From: CAVQJU01 sp963755195
GTDB lineage: Bacteria; Acidobacteriota; Vicinamibacteria; Vicinamibacterales; CAVVIG01
Reading direction: 5' to 3'
DNA length: 64,000 bases
Assembly: GCA_963755195.1 (NCBI GenBank)
Contig: CAVWIZ010000006.1
Coordinates: forward strand, 310,001-374,000
The notes beneath the pieces are model-generated. The model saw only the letters and a program-made list of their open reading frames with translations, had not been told where the DNA came from and made no database searches. Position numbers and translations under genes: made by a program. This document shows, one piece after another, positions 24,732 through 34,416 of this stretch (position 1 is the first letter of the stretch; each line of letters begins with the position of its first letter).

Positions 24732-25484
24732 TCACTCCAGCTTGAAATTCACGGTCACGGTCATGATGATCGGGACCGCGACGCCGTTCAGCAGTGTCGG
24801 CGAGAACGTCCACTGCGTGACCGCATCGAGCGCCGCCTGATCGAGCAGCGCGATCGATCGCAGCACGCGGGCAGACTCGACATGCCCACGGACGTCGACC
24901 GTGGCCTCGATGATCACGAGGCCCTGCACACGCGACGCGCGGGCCAGCGGCGGGTAGACGGGCGCGACGTGAACGATCTTCTCTGGCGCGCGGATGCCGG
25001 AGTGCAGCCGAACCGGTATCGCCGGCGGAGCGGCCGGCGGCCCGGTTCTGACGCCGATGTTGTCAGGGATTCCGCCGGCCCCGGTGTCCCTGTCGTTGAC
25101 GCCGGAGCCACCCGGCCCTGACCCTGTCGGCGATACCCGGCTCGTATCTGTCGTGACGTCCGTCGGCGCCGTGAGAGGCGCGGGAGACGAGACGCTCGTC
25201 ACGTCCGGCGCCGCGCGCGGTGCATCGGACGCCGGGCTGCTCCGAGGACGGGCGCGCGGCAGTTCGATGTCGCCCGGCTTCACCAGACGCGGCTCGTCGT
25301 AATAGGCGAGCACCTGACGCGGCGCCGGCCAGCGGTCGATGTGTCCCAATTGCACGGCGCTGACGATGAGGATCGCCAGCGCATGCGCGCCGGCCGACAC
25401 GATGACCAGCGTTGACTTGCGCGAACGCGCGGACGATGTCGTGGCGGCTCCTGCGGCCACCGCGCCAAACAGATCGTGCGACAT
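24732..25484 (-). CDS. TonB-family energy transducer
   Basis: A 250-residue protein. One N-terminal membrane helix (LVIVSAGAHALAILIVSAVQ, about 26-45) is followed by a Pro/Ser/Thr-rich periplasmic spacer (about 80-165) and a C-terminal TonB domain (IVHVAPVYPPLARASRVQGL, then VIIEATVDVRGHVESARVLR). It would pass proton-motive energy to TonB-dependent receptors such as the one at 39066. No exbB/exbD is nearby. A GAGGGGG ribosome-binding site lies just upstream of the ATG. Confidence 0.88.
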   Translation of the reverse strand: MSHDLFGAVAAGAATTSSARSRKSTLVIVSAGAHALAILIVSAVQLGHIDRWPAPRQVLAYYDEPRLVKPGDIELPRARPRSSPASDAPRAAPDVTSVSSPAPLTAPTDVTTDTSRVSPTGSGPGGSGVNDRDTGAGGIPDNIGVRTGPPAAPPAIPVRLHSGIRAPEKIVHVAPVYPPLARASRVQGLVIIEATVDVRGHVESARVLRSIALLDQAALDAVTQWTFSPTLLNGVAVPIIMTVTVNFKLE

Positions 25485-25574
25485 GGTGCCCCCTCGCTGA
25501 CTGTCCGCGCGATCGTCGCGCGCGCTCTATGTCATGTCAGGTTGGACACCGACTCGTACTGAAGGTTCCTGCGC

Positions 25575-26336
25575 TCACGAATCGATCGCGCTGCGCACAC
25601 GGCGGAATACGTCGTTGATCATCCGCGCCGTCAGCTTGCCCGTGTTCGTGTTCTGCCGGCTCGGGTGGTAGCAGCCGACGAGCGTCTGTCCGTTCGGAAG
25701 CCCGTGTGCCACCCCGTGACCAAACGGCGGGCGCGGGCGGACGACAATCCCCGTGTGCTTCAGCAACTGCAGGTACGCGTCGAAGGCGATCTTTCCGAGC
25801 GCGACGATTACGGACACGCGCGGCAGCGCCGCCAGCTCGGCCTGAAGGTGCGGCAGGCAGCGGACAATCTCTTCCGGCGTCGGCTTGTTGTCGGGCGGCG
25901 CGCATCGCACGGCCGCGGCGATGAAGGCATCGCGAAGCTCCAGGCCGTCTTCCACATGCTGCGAGGTCGGAAGGTTCGCGAAACCGGCGCGGTGCAGCGC
26001 CGCCATCAGGAAGTCTCCCGAGCCGCCCACCCCGTCGCCCGTGAACACCCGGCCCGTGCGGTTCGCGCCGTGCGCCGCGGGCGCGAGTCCGACGATGAGC
26101 ACGCGCGCCTGCGGATCGCCGAAACCGGGAACCGGTTTCGCCCAGTACGTGTCGTCGCGGTACGCGCGCCGCTTCTCGCGCCCGATGCGTTCGCCATAGG
26201 CCCGCAGCCGCGGGCACAGCTCGCAGGACACAATCGCATGGTGAACGGCCGTCAGCGTTTCGCCGTTCTGACATGCTGCAATACGGCCTGTATGCACGTC
26301 CCCACGCATGAGTGCGCGGACGTGGGCGCGGCGCAT
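25575..26336 (-). CDS. udgB: Uracil-DNA glycosylase, family 5-like
   Basis: A 253-residue DNA-repair enzyme. Iron-sulfur cysteines begin with SCELCPRLR (about 38-46) and include VRCAPPDNKPTPEE; motif A is GLAPAAHGANRTGRVFTGDG and motif B CYHPSRQNTNTG. The alanine-rich motif A without the usual catalytic Asp/Asn fits family 5 (UdgB), which removes uracil, hypoxanthine and other deaminated bases. The start at 26336 has AAGGGA 5 nt upstream; a later Met is possible. It is divergent from aceE. Confidence 0.85.
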   Translation of the reverse strand: MRRAHVRALMRGDVHTGRIAACQNGETLTAVHHAIVSCELCPRLRAYGERIGREKRRAYRDDTYWAKPVPGFGDPQARVLIVGLAPAAHGANRTGRVFTGDGVGGSGDFLMAALHRAGFANLPTSQHVEDGLELRDAFIAAAVRCAPPDNKPTPEEIVRCLPHLQAELAALPRVSVIVALGKIAFDAYLQLLKHTGIVVRPRPPFGHGVAHGLPNGQTLVGCYHPSRQNTNTGKLTARMINDVFRRVRSAIDS

Positions 26337-26361
26337 GGTTTCCCTTCCCCTGTCTGAGGGT

Positions 26362-26367
26362 TACAAT
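26362..26367 (+). promoter_or_regulatory. Probable -10 box of the pyruvate dehydrogenase operon
   Basis: TACAAT lies 60 nt before the aceE start in the divergent gap with the glycosylase gene; TTTCCC sits 17 nt upstream as a poor -35. Unlike several other genes here, aceE has a normal leader with a Shine-Dalgarno (AAAGGA at 26413-26418). Confidence 0.35.
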
Positions 26368-26427
26368 AGAGGATTAGCCTACAGCCCGAGTGTCTGCGGG
26401 CCGACAATTCCGAAAGGAACGCACTTC

Positions 26428-29107
26428 GTGCGACACATTGCTCCCAAGGAAGCCGCCGAGCTCGACGCCATCGAAACCCGCGAGTGGCTCGACTCGATAG
26501 ATTATGTGCTCCAGAGCGGCGGGCCGGTCAAAGTAGCCCGGCTGCTCCGGGAGCTCACGCTCTACGCCAAGCAGAACGGCGTCAAGCTGCCGTTTACCGC
26601 GAACACGCCCTACATCAACACGATTCCCGCCGACGAACAAGCGCTGATGCCGGGCAATCCCGACGTCGAGCGCCGCATCAAGAGTCTTGTCCGGTGGAAC
26701 GCGGCCGCGATGGTCGTGCGGGCGAACAAGGCTGAAGAAGGCATCGGCGGGCACATCTCCACGTTCGCGTCGGCCGCCACGCTCTATGAAGTCGGCTTCA
26801 ACCATTTCTTCCGCGGCCACGACGACGGGCGACGCCGACGTCATCTACTTCCAGGGCCACGCGGCGCCGGGCATCTACGCGCGCGCGTATGTCGAAGGGC
26901 GGATTGACGAGACGCATCTCGAGAATTTCCGCCGCGAGCTGAAGCCCGGCGGCGGGTTGTCGTCGTACCCGCATCCCTGGCTCATGCCGGATTTCTGGGA
27001 ATACCCGACCGTGTCGATGGGTCTCGGGCCCATCATGGCGATCTATCAGGCGCGCTTCATGCGCTACCTGGAGGATCGCGGCCTCAAGGAGAAGACGAGC
27101 GCCAAGGTCTGGGCGTTTCTGGGTGACGGCGAAACCGACGAAGCCGAAGCGCTCGGCGCCATCACGCTCGCCCGCGCGCGAAGGGCTCGACAACCTCATC
27201 TTCGTCATCAACTGCAACCTGCAGCGGCTCGACGGCCCGGTCCGCGGCAACGGCCAGATCATCCAGGAGCTCGAAGCCGCGTTTCGCGGCGCCGGCTGGA
27301 ACGTCATCAAGGTCCTGTGGGGCCGCGAGTGGGATCCGCTGCTCGCCAAGGATCGCGACGGCCTGCTGATCAAGCGCATGGCCGAGATCGTCGACGGCCA
27401 ATATCAGAAGTACGCCGTCGAGTCCGGCGCCTATGTCCGCGAGCACTTCTGGGGCGCCGATCCGCGGCTGCTCGAAATGGTGAAGCATCTGTCGGACGAT
27501 CAGTTGAAGAAGATGAAGCTCGGCGGGCACGATCCGGTCAAGGTGTTCAACGCCTACAAGGCCGCCGTCGAGCACAAGGGGACGCCCACCGTCATCCTGG
27601 CCCGGACGATCAAAGGCTACGGCCTCGGCGAAGCCGGCGAAGGCAAGAACATCACCCACCAGCAGAAGAAGCTGAACGAAGAGGAGCTGCGGGCGTTCCG
27701 CACACGCTTCGGCATGCCCATCTCGGACGACGACATCGGCCACGCGCCGTTCTATCGTCCGGCGGAAGACGGCATCGAGATGGCGCTATCTGCGCGAGCG
27801 CCGTCACGCGCTCGGCGGTTACGTGCCGTCGCGAAAAGTGCGCAGCGAAACGCTGCCGGCGCCGGCGCGACGATCAGTTCGAGGAGTTCTACAAAGGCAC
27901 GGAAGGCCGGAAGGCCTCGACCACGATGGTGTTCGTGCGGCTGCTGAGCAAGCTCCTGCGCGACAAGGATCTCGGCCGGCTCATCGTGCCCATCGTGCCC
28001 GACGAGGCGCGGACATTCGGCATGGAGGCGCTGTTCCGACAAGTCGGCATCTACTCGCATGCCGGCCAGATGTACGACCCGGTCGACATGGACACGCTCC
28101 TCTATTACAAGGAAGCGTCGGACGGCCAGATTCTCGAGGAAGGGATCACCGAGGCCGGGTCGATGTCGTCGTTCATCGCCGCCGGCACCGCGTACGCCAC
28201 GCACGGCGTCAACACGATCCCCTTCTTCATCTACTACTCGATGTTCGGCTTCCAACGGATCGGCGACCTCATCTGGGCCGCCGCCGACTCGCGCACGCGC
28301 GGCTTCCTGCTCGGCGGAACGGCCGGGCGGACCACGCTCGCCGGCGAAGGGTTGCAGCACCAGGACGGCAACAGCCATCTCTTTGCGCTGGCCTACCCGA
28401 ACTGCCTGCCGTACGACCCGGCGTTCGCCTACGAGATCGCCGTCATCATCGAGGACGGCATCCGCCGGATGTACGTCGAACAGGAGAGCGTCTTCTACTA
28501 CCTCACGGTGATGAACGAGCAGTACGAGATGCCCCCGATGCCCGAGGGCGTCCGAGACGGCATCCTCAAGGGTCTGTACCGGTTCCGCGCCACCTCGAAG
28601 CCCCAGGCGAACCTCCGGGCGCAGCTCTTCGGCAGCGGGGCCATCCTGCCCGAAGTGATCAAGGCTCAGCAAATCCTCGAATCGCAGTACGACGTCGGCG
28701 CCGACGTGTGGAGCGTCACGAGCTACGTGCAGCTCTACCGCGACGGTCATAGCGCCGATCGGTGGAACATGCTCCATCCGGCGGAGACTCCGCGCGTGCC
28801 GTACATCGCGCAGTGTCTGAAAGACGCGCCCGGCGTGTTCGTGGCGGCGTCAGACTACGTGAAGGCGCTGCCACATGCGATCGACCGGTGGCTGCCTCGC
28901 CCGCTCCAGGCGCTCGGCACGGACGGTTTCGGCCGCAGCGAGAGCCGCGCCAGCCTCCGCGAGTTCTTCGAAGTCGACGCGCGCTACGTCGTCGTCGCCA
29001 CGCTTGCCGCGCTCGCGCGCGAGGGGAAAATCGATGCCGCCGTCGTCGCCGGGGCAATCGCGACGCACGGGATCGACCCCGACAAGTTGAACCCGGCGGC
29101 CTCGTAG
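26428..29107 (+). CDS. aceE: Pyruvate dehydrogenase E1 (homodimeric), frameshifted
   Basis: The thiamine-diphosphate E1 that decarboxylates pyruvate and acetylates the lipoyl arm of E2. The GTG start has AAAGGA upstream. Homology runs through four frames: ...VGFNHFFRGHD / TGDADVIYFQGHAAPGIYAR...FLGDGETDEAEALGAIT / LDNLIFVINCNLQRLDGPV...GGHDPVKV / RYLRERRHALGGYVPSRKV / DDQFEEFYKGTEGRKAST to the stop. Each step (near 26825, 27178, 27785 and 27872) equals one extra base. Corrected length, about 890 residues, is exactly that of AceE. Since aceF follows at once and the protein is otherwise well conserved, the breaks look like sequence errors. Confidence 0.9.
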
Positions 29108-30520
29108 ATGGCGACCGACTTCAATTTGCCCGAACTGGGCGAAAACATCGCCGCCGGCGATGTGCTGCGTCTGCTGGTGAAGGCGGGCGACACGCTGGTC
29201 AAGGACCAGCCGGTGCTCGAGCTCGAAACCGACAAGGCGACCATCGAAGTGCCCTCGTCGGTGGCCGGAACCATCATCGAGATCAAGGTCAAGGCGGGCG
29301 ACAAGGTCAACGTCGGCCAGCCGATCCTGAGCGTGGAGGGCGCGGGCGCGCCGGCCGTCGCTCCTGCGCCCAGGCCGGCGCCCGAGGTCGCGGCCAAGCC
29401 CGCATCGAAGCCAGTTGAGACGCCTGCAGGTGTGGCGCGGCCGTTTTCCGGCTCCGCTCGCGAAGAAAGTGAGCGGGCTCCGGCGAGGCTCGACGAAGCG
29501 CCGGAAGCGCGGAGTCGGCCGGGCCGCGACCGCGGGGCTGACAGCCCGGCGCTGCAAGGCGACAAGGTGGTGGCGATCAGCCGCGCGCGGCCGGCCGAGC
29601 CGGCCTCGAGTGGACCCTCGGCGCCGGCGGCGCCGTCGGTGCGCCGGATGGCGCGCGAATTGGGCGTGGACATCGACGACGTCGCCGGAACCGGCCAGGA
29701 TGGACGGATCTCGATTGACGACGTCACGGCGCACGCCAAGCGGATCGTGACGCGGAGCGGCATCCCGGGCGCGGGCGCGACGCCAACCGGATCGGCCTTG
29801 CCCGACTTCGGCCGCTGGGGCGCGATCGAGCGCCAGCCGATGCGCGCCGTCCGCCGGAAAACCGCCGAACACCTGGGAGCGTCGTGGGCGACGATTCCCC
29901 TCGTCACGCAGTGCGACCTCGCCGACATCACCGGGTTCGAAGACATCAAGAAGCGCTACGCCGCGCAGGCGGGCGACGCGTCCGCCCCGCTCACGGTGAC
30001 GGCGCTCGCGGTCAAGATTGTCGCCGCCGCGCTCAAGACGTTTCCGCAGTTCAACGTGTCGATCGACATGGCGGCGGGCGAGATCATCGCGAAGAAGTAC
30101 GTGAATATCGGCGTGGCCGTGGATACCGATCGGGGGCTGCTCGTGCCTGTCGTGCGCGACGCCGACCAGAAAAGTCTCATTCAGGTGTCGAAGGAAGTGG
30201 CGGCACTCGCCGAGAAGGCGCGCAACAGGAAAATCACGCTCGACGAGATGCAGGGCGGCACGTTCAGCATTTCGAATCTCGGCGGCCTCGGCGGGACTTC
30301 CTTTACGCCGCTGGTCAACGCTCCCGAGGTCGCCATCCTGGGCATCTCCCGCGGCCGGATGGAACCGGTGTTCAAAGACGGCCAGTTCGTGCCGCGGATG
30401 ATGCTGCCGTTGTCTTTGTCGTACGACCATCGTGCGATCGACGGGGCCGACGGCGCCCGGTTCCTGAGGTGGGTGGCCGAGGTGTTCGAGCAGCCGTTCC
30501 TGCTCTCGCTTCACGATTGA
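29108..30520 (+). CDS. aceF: Dihydrolipoamide acetyltransferase (E2)
   Basis: A 470-residue E2. One lipoyl domain (residues 1-78) carries the lipoylated Lys43 in LETDKATIEVPS. After an Ala/Pro/Arg-rich linker comes the peripheral subunit-binding domain VRRMARELGVDIDDVAGTG (about 178-196) and the catalytic domain ending LSYDHRAIDGADGARFL, with the active His. It starts directly after the aceE stop. One lipoyl domain is fewer than in E. coli. Confidence 0.93.
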   Translation: MATDFNLPELGENIAAGDVLRLLVKAGDTLVKDQPVLELETDKATIEVPSSVAGTIIEIKVKAGDKVNVGQPILSVEGAGAPAVAPAPRPAPEVAAKPASKPVETPAGVARPFSGSAREESERAPARLDEAPEARSRPGRDRGADSPALQGDKVVAISRARPAEPASSGPSAPAAPSVRRMARELGVDIDDVAGTGQDGRISIDDVTAHAKRIVTRSGIPGAGATPTGSALPDFGRWGAIERQPMRAVRRKTAEHLGASWATIPLVTQCDLADITGFEDIKKRYAAQAGDASAPLTVTALAVKIVAAALKTFPQFNVSIDMAAGEIIAKKYVNIGVAVDTDRGLLVPVVRDADQKSLIQVSKEVAALAEKARNRKITLDEMQGGTFSISNLGGLGGTSFTPLVNAPEVAILGISRGRMEPVFKDGQFVPRMMLPLSLSYDHRAIDGADGARFLRWVAEVFEQPFLLSLHD

Positions 30521-30530
30521 ATGTCCTTGG

Positions 30531-30588
30531 CCACGAAGGCACGAAAACACGAAGAAGAGGTTTTCTTTGTGTCTTCGTGCCTTCGTGG
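30531..30588 (+). repeat. CACGAAG-type units with inverted copy
   Basis: CCACGAAGGCACGAAAACAC and GAAGA (30531-30555) are mirrored by TCTTTGTGTCTTCGTGCCTT and CGTGG (30564-30588). The two arms can form a hairpin of about 22 bp between aceF and lpdA in the same transcript. It may act as an attenuating or RNA-stabilising element. Confidence 0.7.
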
Positions 30589-30603
30589 TTGCATTTCCGG
30601 ATC

Positions 30604-32021
30604 ATGATTGCTGTCCAGCTGGTTGTCGTGGGCGGCGGCCCCGGCGGCTACGCCGCCGCGTTTCTCGCCGCCGATCGCGGTCTCACGACGGCCCTGGTCG
30701 ATCCCGAGGCGAATCCCGGCGGCGTCTGCGTGTATCGCGGCTGCATTCCATCGAAGGCCCTGCTGCACGTCGCGAAGGTGCTCACGGAGGCGCGGCATGC
30801 GTCCGCGTGGGGAGTGACCTTCGCCGAACCGGCGATCGATCTCGCCAAACTGCGGAGCTTCAAGGACGGCGTCGTCAAGCGCCTGACGAGCGGGACCGGC
30901 CTGCTCGCCAAGAGCCGGAAGGTGCAGTACCTGCAGGGCCTCGCGGAGATCGTCGATCCGCATTCGCTGCGCGTGCGGCTGGTGTCAGGCGGTGAAGAGA
31001 CCGTGCAGTTCGAACACGCCATTCTCGCAACCGGATCCGTGCCTGCCGCGCCTGCCTCGCTGAAGCTGGCCGGCCAGGGCGACTCGCGTGTCATGGATTC
31101 GACTTCGGCCCTCGATCTGCCCGACATTCCGCGATCGCTGCTGGTTGTCGGCGGCGGATATATCGGCCTGGAGCTTGGAACGGTCTACGCGACGCTTGGC
31201 AGCGCGGTCAGCGTCGTCGAGATGACGGGGGGCTGCTCCCGGGCGCCGACCGGGATCTCGTCGACGTGCTCGCCAGGCGCGTGGGGCAGACGATGAAGAG
31301 CGTGCGGCTCAACACGCGAGTCGTCAAGATGGCAGTCGAGGCCGGCGGGATTCGCGTGACGTTCGACGGCAGCGATCCCGCGGAGCAGGTCTTCGATCGC
31401 GTACTGGTCGCCGTCGGCCGGCGTCCGAACGCAGGCATCCCTGGTCTCGACCGCACCCGCGTCGCGCTCGACGCGCGGGGCTTCATCACGGTTGACGAGC
31501 AGATGCGCACCGGGGAGCCGTCGATTTTCGCCATCGGCGACGTCGTCGGCGAGCCGATGCTGGCCCACAAGGCCTCGCACGAGGGGCGCGTGGCCGTCGA
31601 AGTGATTGCGGGCGACAACGTGACCTTCGCTCCGCGGGCCATCCCGGCCGTGATATTCACCGACCCCGAGATCGCGTGGGCCGGGCTGACCGAAACACAA
31701 GCCAAGCAATCCGGACGAGCGGTAACCGTCGCGAAATTTCCGTGGGCCGCGTCGGGGCGCGCCATCACGCTGGATCGGATCGACGGCTTCACCAAGCTAT
31801 TGATCGATCCCGGCACGGAGCGGATTCTCGGCGTCGGGATCGTGGGCAGCGGCGCCGGCGAAATCATCGCCGAAGGCGTGCTGGCGATCGAAATGGGCGC
31901 GAATGCGACGGATCTGAAGCTGTCGATTCACCCACACCCGACCCTGACGGAGACGCTGATGGAGTCGGCCGAGGCGTTCTTCGGCCAGGCGACGCACGTC
32001 TACAAGCCCAAGCGAACGTAA
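30604..32021 (+). CDS. lpdA: Dihydrolipoamide dehydrogenase (E3), frameshifted
   Basis: Flavoprotein that reoxidises the lipoyl arm. FAD motif VVVGGGPGGYAAAFLA (7-22), redox-active CVYRGC (41-46), NAD motif LVVGGGYIGLELG and the C-terminal dimer His in SIHPHPTLTE are all present. One base is missing in a run of G near 31229-31234 (after VVEMT): with one more G it reads GGLLPGADRDLVDVLARRVG and continues in frame 0 to 32021. Corrected length is about 472 residues, normal for the family. It completes the PDH operon. Confidence 0.92.
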
Positions 32022-32097
32022 ACGGAAAACGCCAAACGTAAAACGCAAAACGGAGATCGCGGATTCCTTCGTTTCACGTTTGCCGTTTTTCGTCTGG
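32020..32097 (+). repeat. AAACGNN 7-bp units and inverted CGTTTNN units
   Basis: Five perfect-length units AAACGGA, AAACGCC, AAACGTA, AAACGCA, AAACGGA (32020-32054) are followed after 15 bp by CGTTTCA, CGTTTGC, CGTTTTT, CGTCTGG (32070-32097). The array begins in the stop codon of lpdA and ends 6 bp before the PadR stop; it could serve as a two-way terminator-like hairpin. Confidence 0.8.
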
Positions 32098-32103
32098 CGT
32101 GTC

Positions 32104-32430
32104 TCAGGCTGCGCCGGCCTGAAGGTCCTGCTCGGCAAACGCGCGCGCCGCGAGCAACCAGGCGTCACGCACCCTGAGCCCGTACGCCGTGGGGCGATAC
32201 CAGCGCCGGGGCAAGCCGATCGCGCCTACGGGGAGCGGCTCTGTCCGCGATTCGACGTAGCCTTTGTCCTGCATTCGGCCGAGCGTGACGTACACCGTGC
32301 CGCGTTTCAGCGCGCCTTCCGATCGGTCGACCAGCTGCAGGCCGAACAGTTCGCCCTCCCGCAGCAAGTCGAGAATAAGCCGTTCGGTGGTGGCGAGTCG
32401 GGGAACGAGTCCACGTTCAGTCATTGGCAT
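32104..32430 (-). CDS. PadR-family transcriptional regulator
   Basis: A 108-residue winged-helix protein: LATTERLILDLLREGELFGLQLVDRSEGALKRGTVYVTLGRMQDKGYVESR is the PadR DNA-binding domain; the C-terminal helix is short. GGAG 3-4 nt before the ATG at 32430 sets the start, even though the frame is open further upstream. PadR proteins usually repress stress or transporter genes. The target here is unknown; lpdA (convergent) and lipA (upstream on the same strand) are its neighbours. Confidence 0.88.
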   Translation of the reverse strand: MPMTERGLVPRLATTERLILDLLREGELFGLQLVDRSEGALKRGTVYVTLGRMQDKGYVESRTEPLPVGAIGLPRRWYRPTAYGLRVRDAWLLAARAFAEQDLQAGAA

Positions 32431-32730
32431 GATCTCCTTGCCTTCACGTGGAGCAAGACCGACACCAACTGCGCCCGGAGCGGTCTCATCGCGAATTCGT
32501 GTGTTTTCGGCCTGTTTGTGACGATTTGGCCCAGCGAGCGGAATCGGGCGGGGTGGCTGCAACGCGACAAAAACGTTGCGATCACATTTTTATGGAACAA
32601 TCATGTCGCCTGTCCGGCGTCGGGGCGGCCCCGCGGGCGCGTCGGAGTCGGCGGTGATGCTCGCCGCTCCGTGGGCCGTGCGAGACAAAAGTGTGCCGCG
32701 CTTCACGCGGCGCGACGGTAGTGTCGGGTT
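32431..32730. other. 300-bp gap between padR-like gene and lipA
   Basis: No gene is supported here. The region must contain the promoter of the PadR gene (minus strand). The only structure I see is a short hairpin GCAACG(9-nt loop)CGTTGC near 32561-32581 and a local A+T-rich stretch around 32583-32600. Small open frames have no recognisable product. Confidence 0.4.
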
Positions 32731-33634
32731 CTACGAGCCGGCCGCGGCTTTCCAGGCGTCCGCTGTTTCGTGCGCGTGATACGAACTCCGCACCAGCGGG
32801 CCGGATTCGACGTGGACGAACCCCAGCTCGAGCGCAATCTGCTTCAGCTCGCGGAACTCGTCCGGATGGTAGTAGCGGGTCATGGGTGCGTGTTCGCTCG
32901 ACGGCCGGAGGTACTGACCGATGGTGAGGATCTGGCAGCCGACCCTGCGCAGATCCGTGAAGCGTGGCGACGAGCTCGTCGCGTTCCTCGCCAAGCCCGA
33001 CCATGAGTCCGGTCTTCGTCGGTATGTCGGGCGCGTAACGCCGCGACCGATCCAGCAGCTCGAGCGTGCGCGCATACCGTCCGCCCGACCGTGCCATGCG
33101 GTACAGGCGCGGGACGGTTTCGGTGTTGTGATTCAGCACGTCGGGACGCGCATCGAGCACGGTTCTGAGCGCCGCCTCGTCCCCCCTGAAATCGGGAATC
33201 AGCACCTCGAGCCGGCACTCGGGCAGCCGCGCGCGCGTTTCGCGGATCGTGTCGGCGAAGATCGAGGCGCCTCCGTCCGCCAAATCGTCGCGGTCGACCG
33301 ACGTGATGACGACGTAGCTCAAGCCGAGCGTGTGGATGGCGTGGGCGACGCGGATCGCTTCGTCGGGATCGGCGGGCTCGGGACGTCCGTGCGACACCGC
33401 GCAATAGGCGCACGCGCGGGTGCACACCTCGCCGAGAATCATGAACGTGGCGGTGCCGTGATGCCAGCACTCGCCGATGTTCGGGCATTGCGCTTCCTCG
33501 CACACGGTGTGGAGGTTGAGCTCGCGCATGAGGCCCTTGAGCCGGGCGAAGTTGGGCGACCCGGGCGCGCGCACCTTGAGCCACTCGGGCTTGGGCGGCC
33601 GCGTCGCGGGCACGAGCGGGATGAGGTGGCCCAT
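32731..33634 (-). CDS. lipA: Lipoyl synthase, frameshifted
   Basis: Radical SAM enzyme that inserts sulfur into octanoyl groups on E2, so it serves the adjacent PDH complex. Auxiliary cluster cysteines Cys45, Cys50 and Cys56 (VCEEAQCPNIGECW), SAM cluster Cys71, Cys75, Cys78 (VCTRACAYCAV) and the C-terminal RSSYHA serine are present. Start at 33634 gives MGHLIPLVPA. One extra base near 32951 shifts the frame after DELVATLH; the remainder (DLRRVGCQILTIGQYLRPS to ADAWKAAAGS) reads in the next frame. Corrected length is about 300 residues, as expected. Confidence 0.92.
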
Positions 33635-33674
33635 CGGTTGAACTGATGATATCTGATTGTGCCGGGCGTCGTTA

Positions 33675-34338
33675 CTACGCGACCGGCCGCAGGCCGGCGA
33701 TGAGGTAGTCGGCAAAGCGCGTCGCGATTTCATCCGAGCTGGCGGGACCCACGGGGTTGAACCAGCGCGGCAATCCAGTTCAACGCGCCGAGCATGGCGA
33801 AGGCCAGGAGCTTCGAATCGCCGGGCAGAAACGCCCCCGTGGCGATCCCTTCTTCGAGAATCAGCCGCATCCCGCGATCGAAGCGATCGCGCCGCACGAT
33901 CACGGCCTTCAGGTGGGCCGGGGACAGCGCTTCGAGATCGAGCAGCAGCGCCGTGCCGTGCAGCTCGTCCAGGATCACGTGCACGGTCGAGACGATGAGC
34001 CGGCGGAGCTTTTCGTCCGCCGGCGCGGTGCTGCGAACGACGTTGTCGAGCAGCTCCTGCAGGCGATCGTGCGAGTATTCGTGGCAGGCGAAGAGCATCT
34101 CTTCCTTGGTCCGGAAGTAGTAGTAGAGGTTGCTCTTCTTCATGCGCAGGGCGGTGGCGATCTGCTCCACGGTGGCGCCGTGGTAGCCGAGCTTGCGGAA
34201 GGCCGCCGCCGCGCTCTTCAGAATCTCGATCCGCCTGGACGAAGACGCGCTCGGCTCGCCGCCGCGCCCGCGCCGCGCGCTCGGCCGCGAACGCCGGCGC
34301 TTCCGGCCCGCCGCAGATCCAGAACCGCTCGTTTCCAC
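33675..34338 (-). CDS. TetR-family regulator, C-terminal frameshift
   Basis: About 220 residues. An Arg/Ser-rich leader precedes the HTH IEILKSAAAAFRKLGYHGATVEQIATALRMKKSNLYYYFRTKEEML. The ligand domain ends, in one frame, GALNWIAALVQPRG..., but in the next frame NWIA-RWFNPVGPASSDEIATRFADYLIAGL, the usual end of KstR2/FadR-type TetR proteins; one extra base near 33768 explains this. Many relatives control fatty-acid or lipid catabolism. Its own targets are not visible here. Confidence 0.85.
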
Positions 34339-34347
34339 GCCGTTGTA

Positions 34348-34411
34348 GATTACCCGATTACCCGATTACCCAATTACCCAATTACCCAATTACCCAATTA
34401 CCCAATTACTC
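34348..34411 (+). repeat. Eight 8-bp units (RATTACCC)
   Basis: GATTACCC three times, AATTACCC four times and AATTACTC once, with no gaps. It lies between the TetR start and the Nramp stop. The same octamer forms an inverted pair of arrays at 62431-62534, 28 kb away. Confidence 0.85.
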
Positions 34412-34416
34412 GATTC

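Noticed and set aside
24722..24735. GTGACACCTGTCAC palindrome between ilvA-like and tonB genes
   Set aside because: Short, overlaps the tonB stop codon and no promoter is near; probably chance.
26428..29107. aceE as a pseudogene
   Set aside because: All motifs and the full length are kept, four +1 shifts explain everything and aceF/lpdA follow; sequence error is more likely.
32576..32779. Small plus-strand frame in the padR-lipA gap
   Set aside because: No ribosome-binding site or recognisable product and it overlaps the lipA end.
34348..34411. ATTACCC repeats as a CRISPR array
   Set aside because: Units are 8 bp and directly joined, without spacers, and no cas gene is present.
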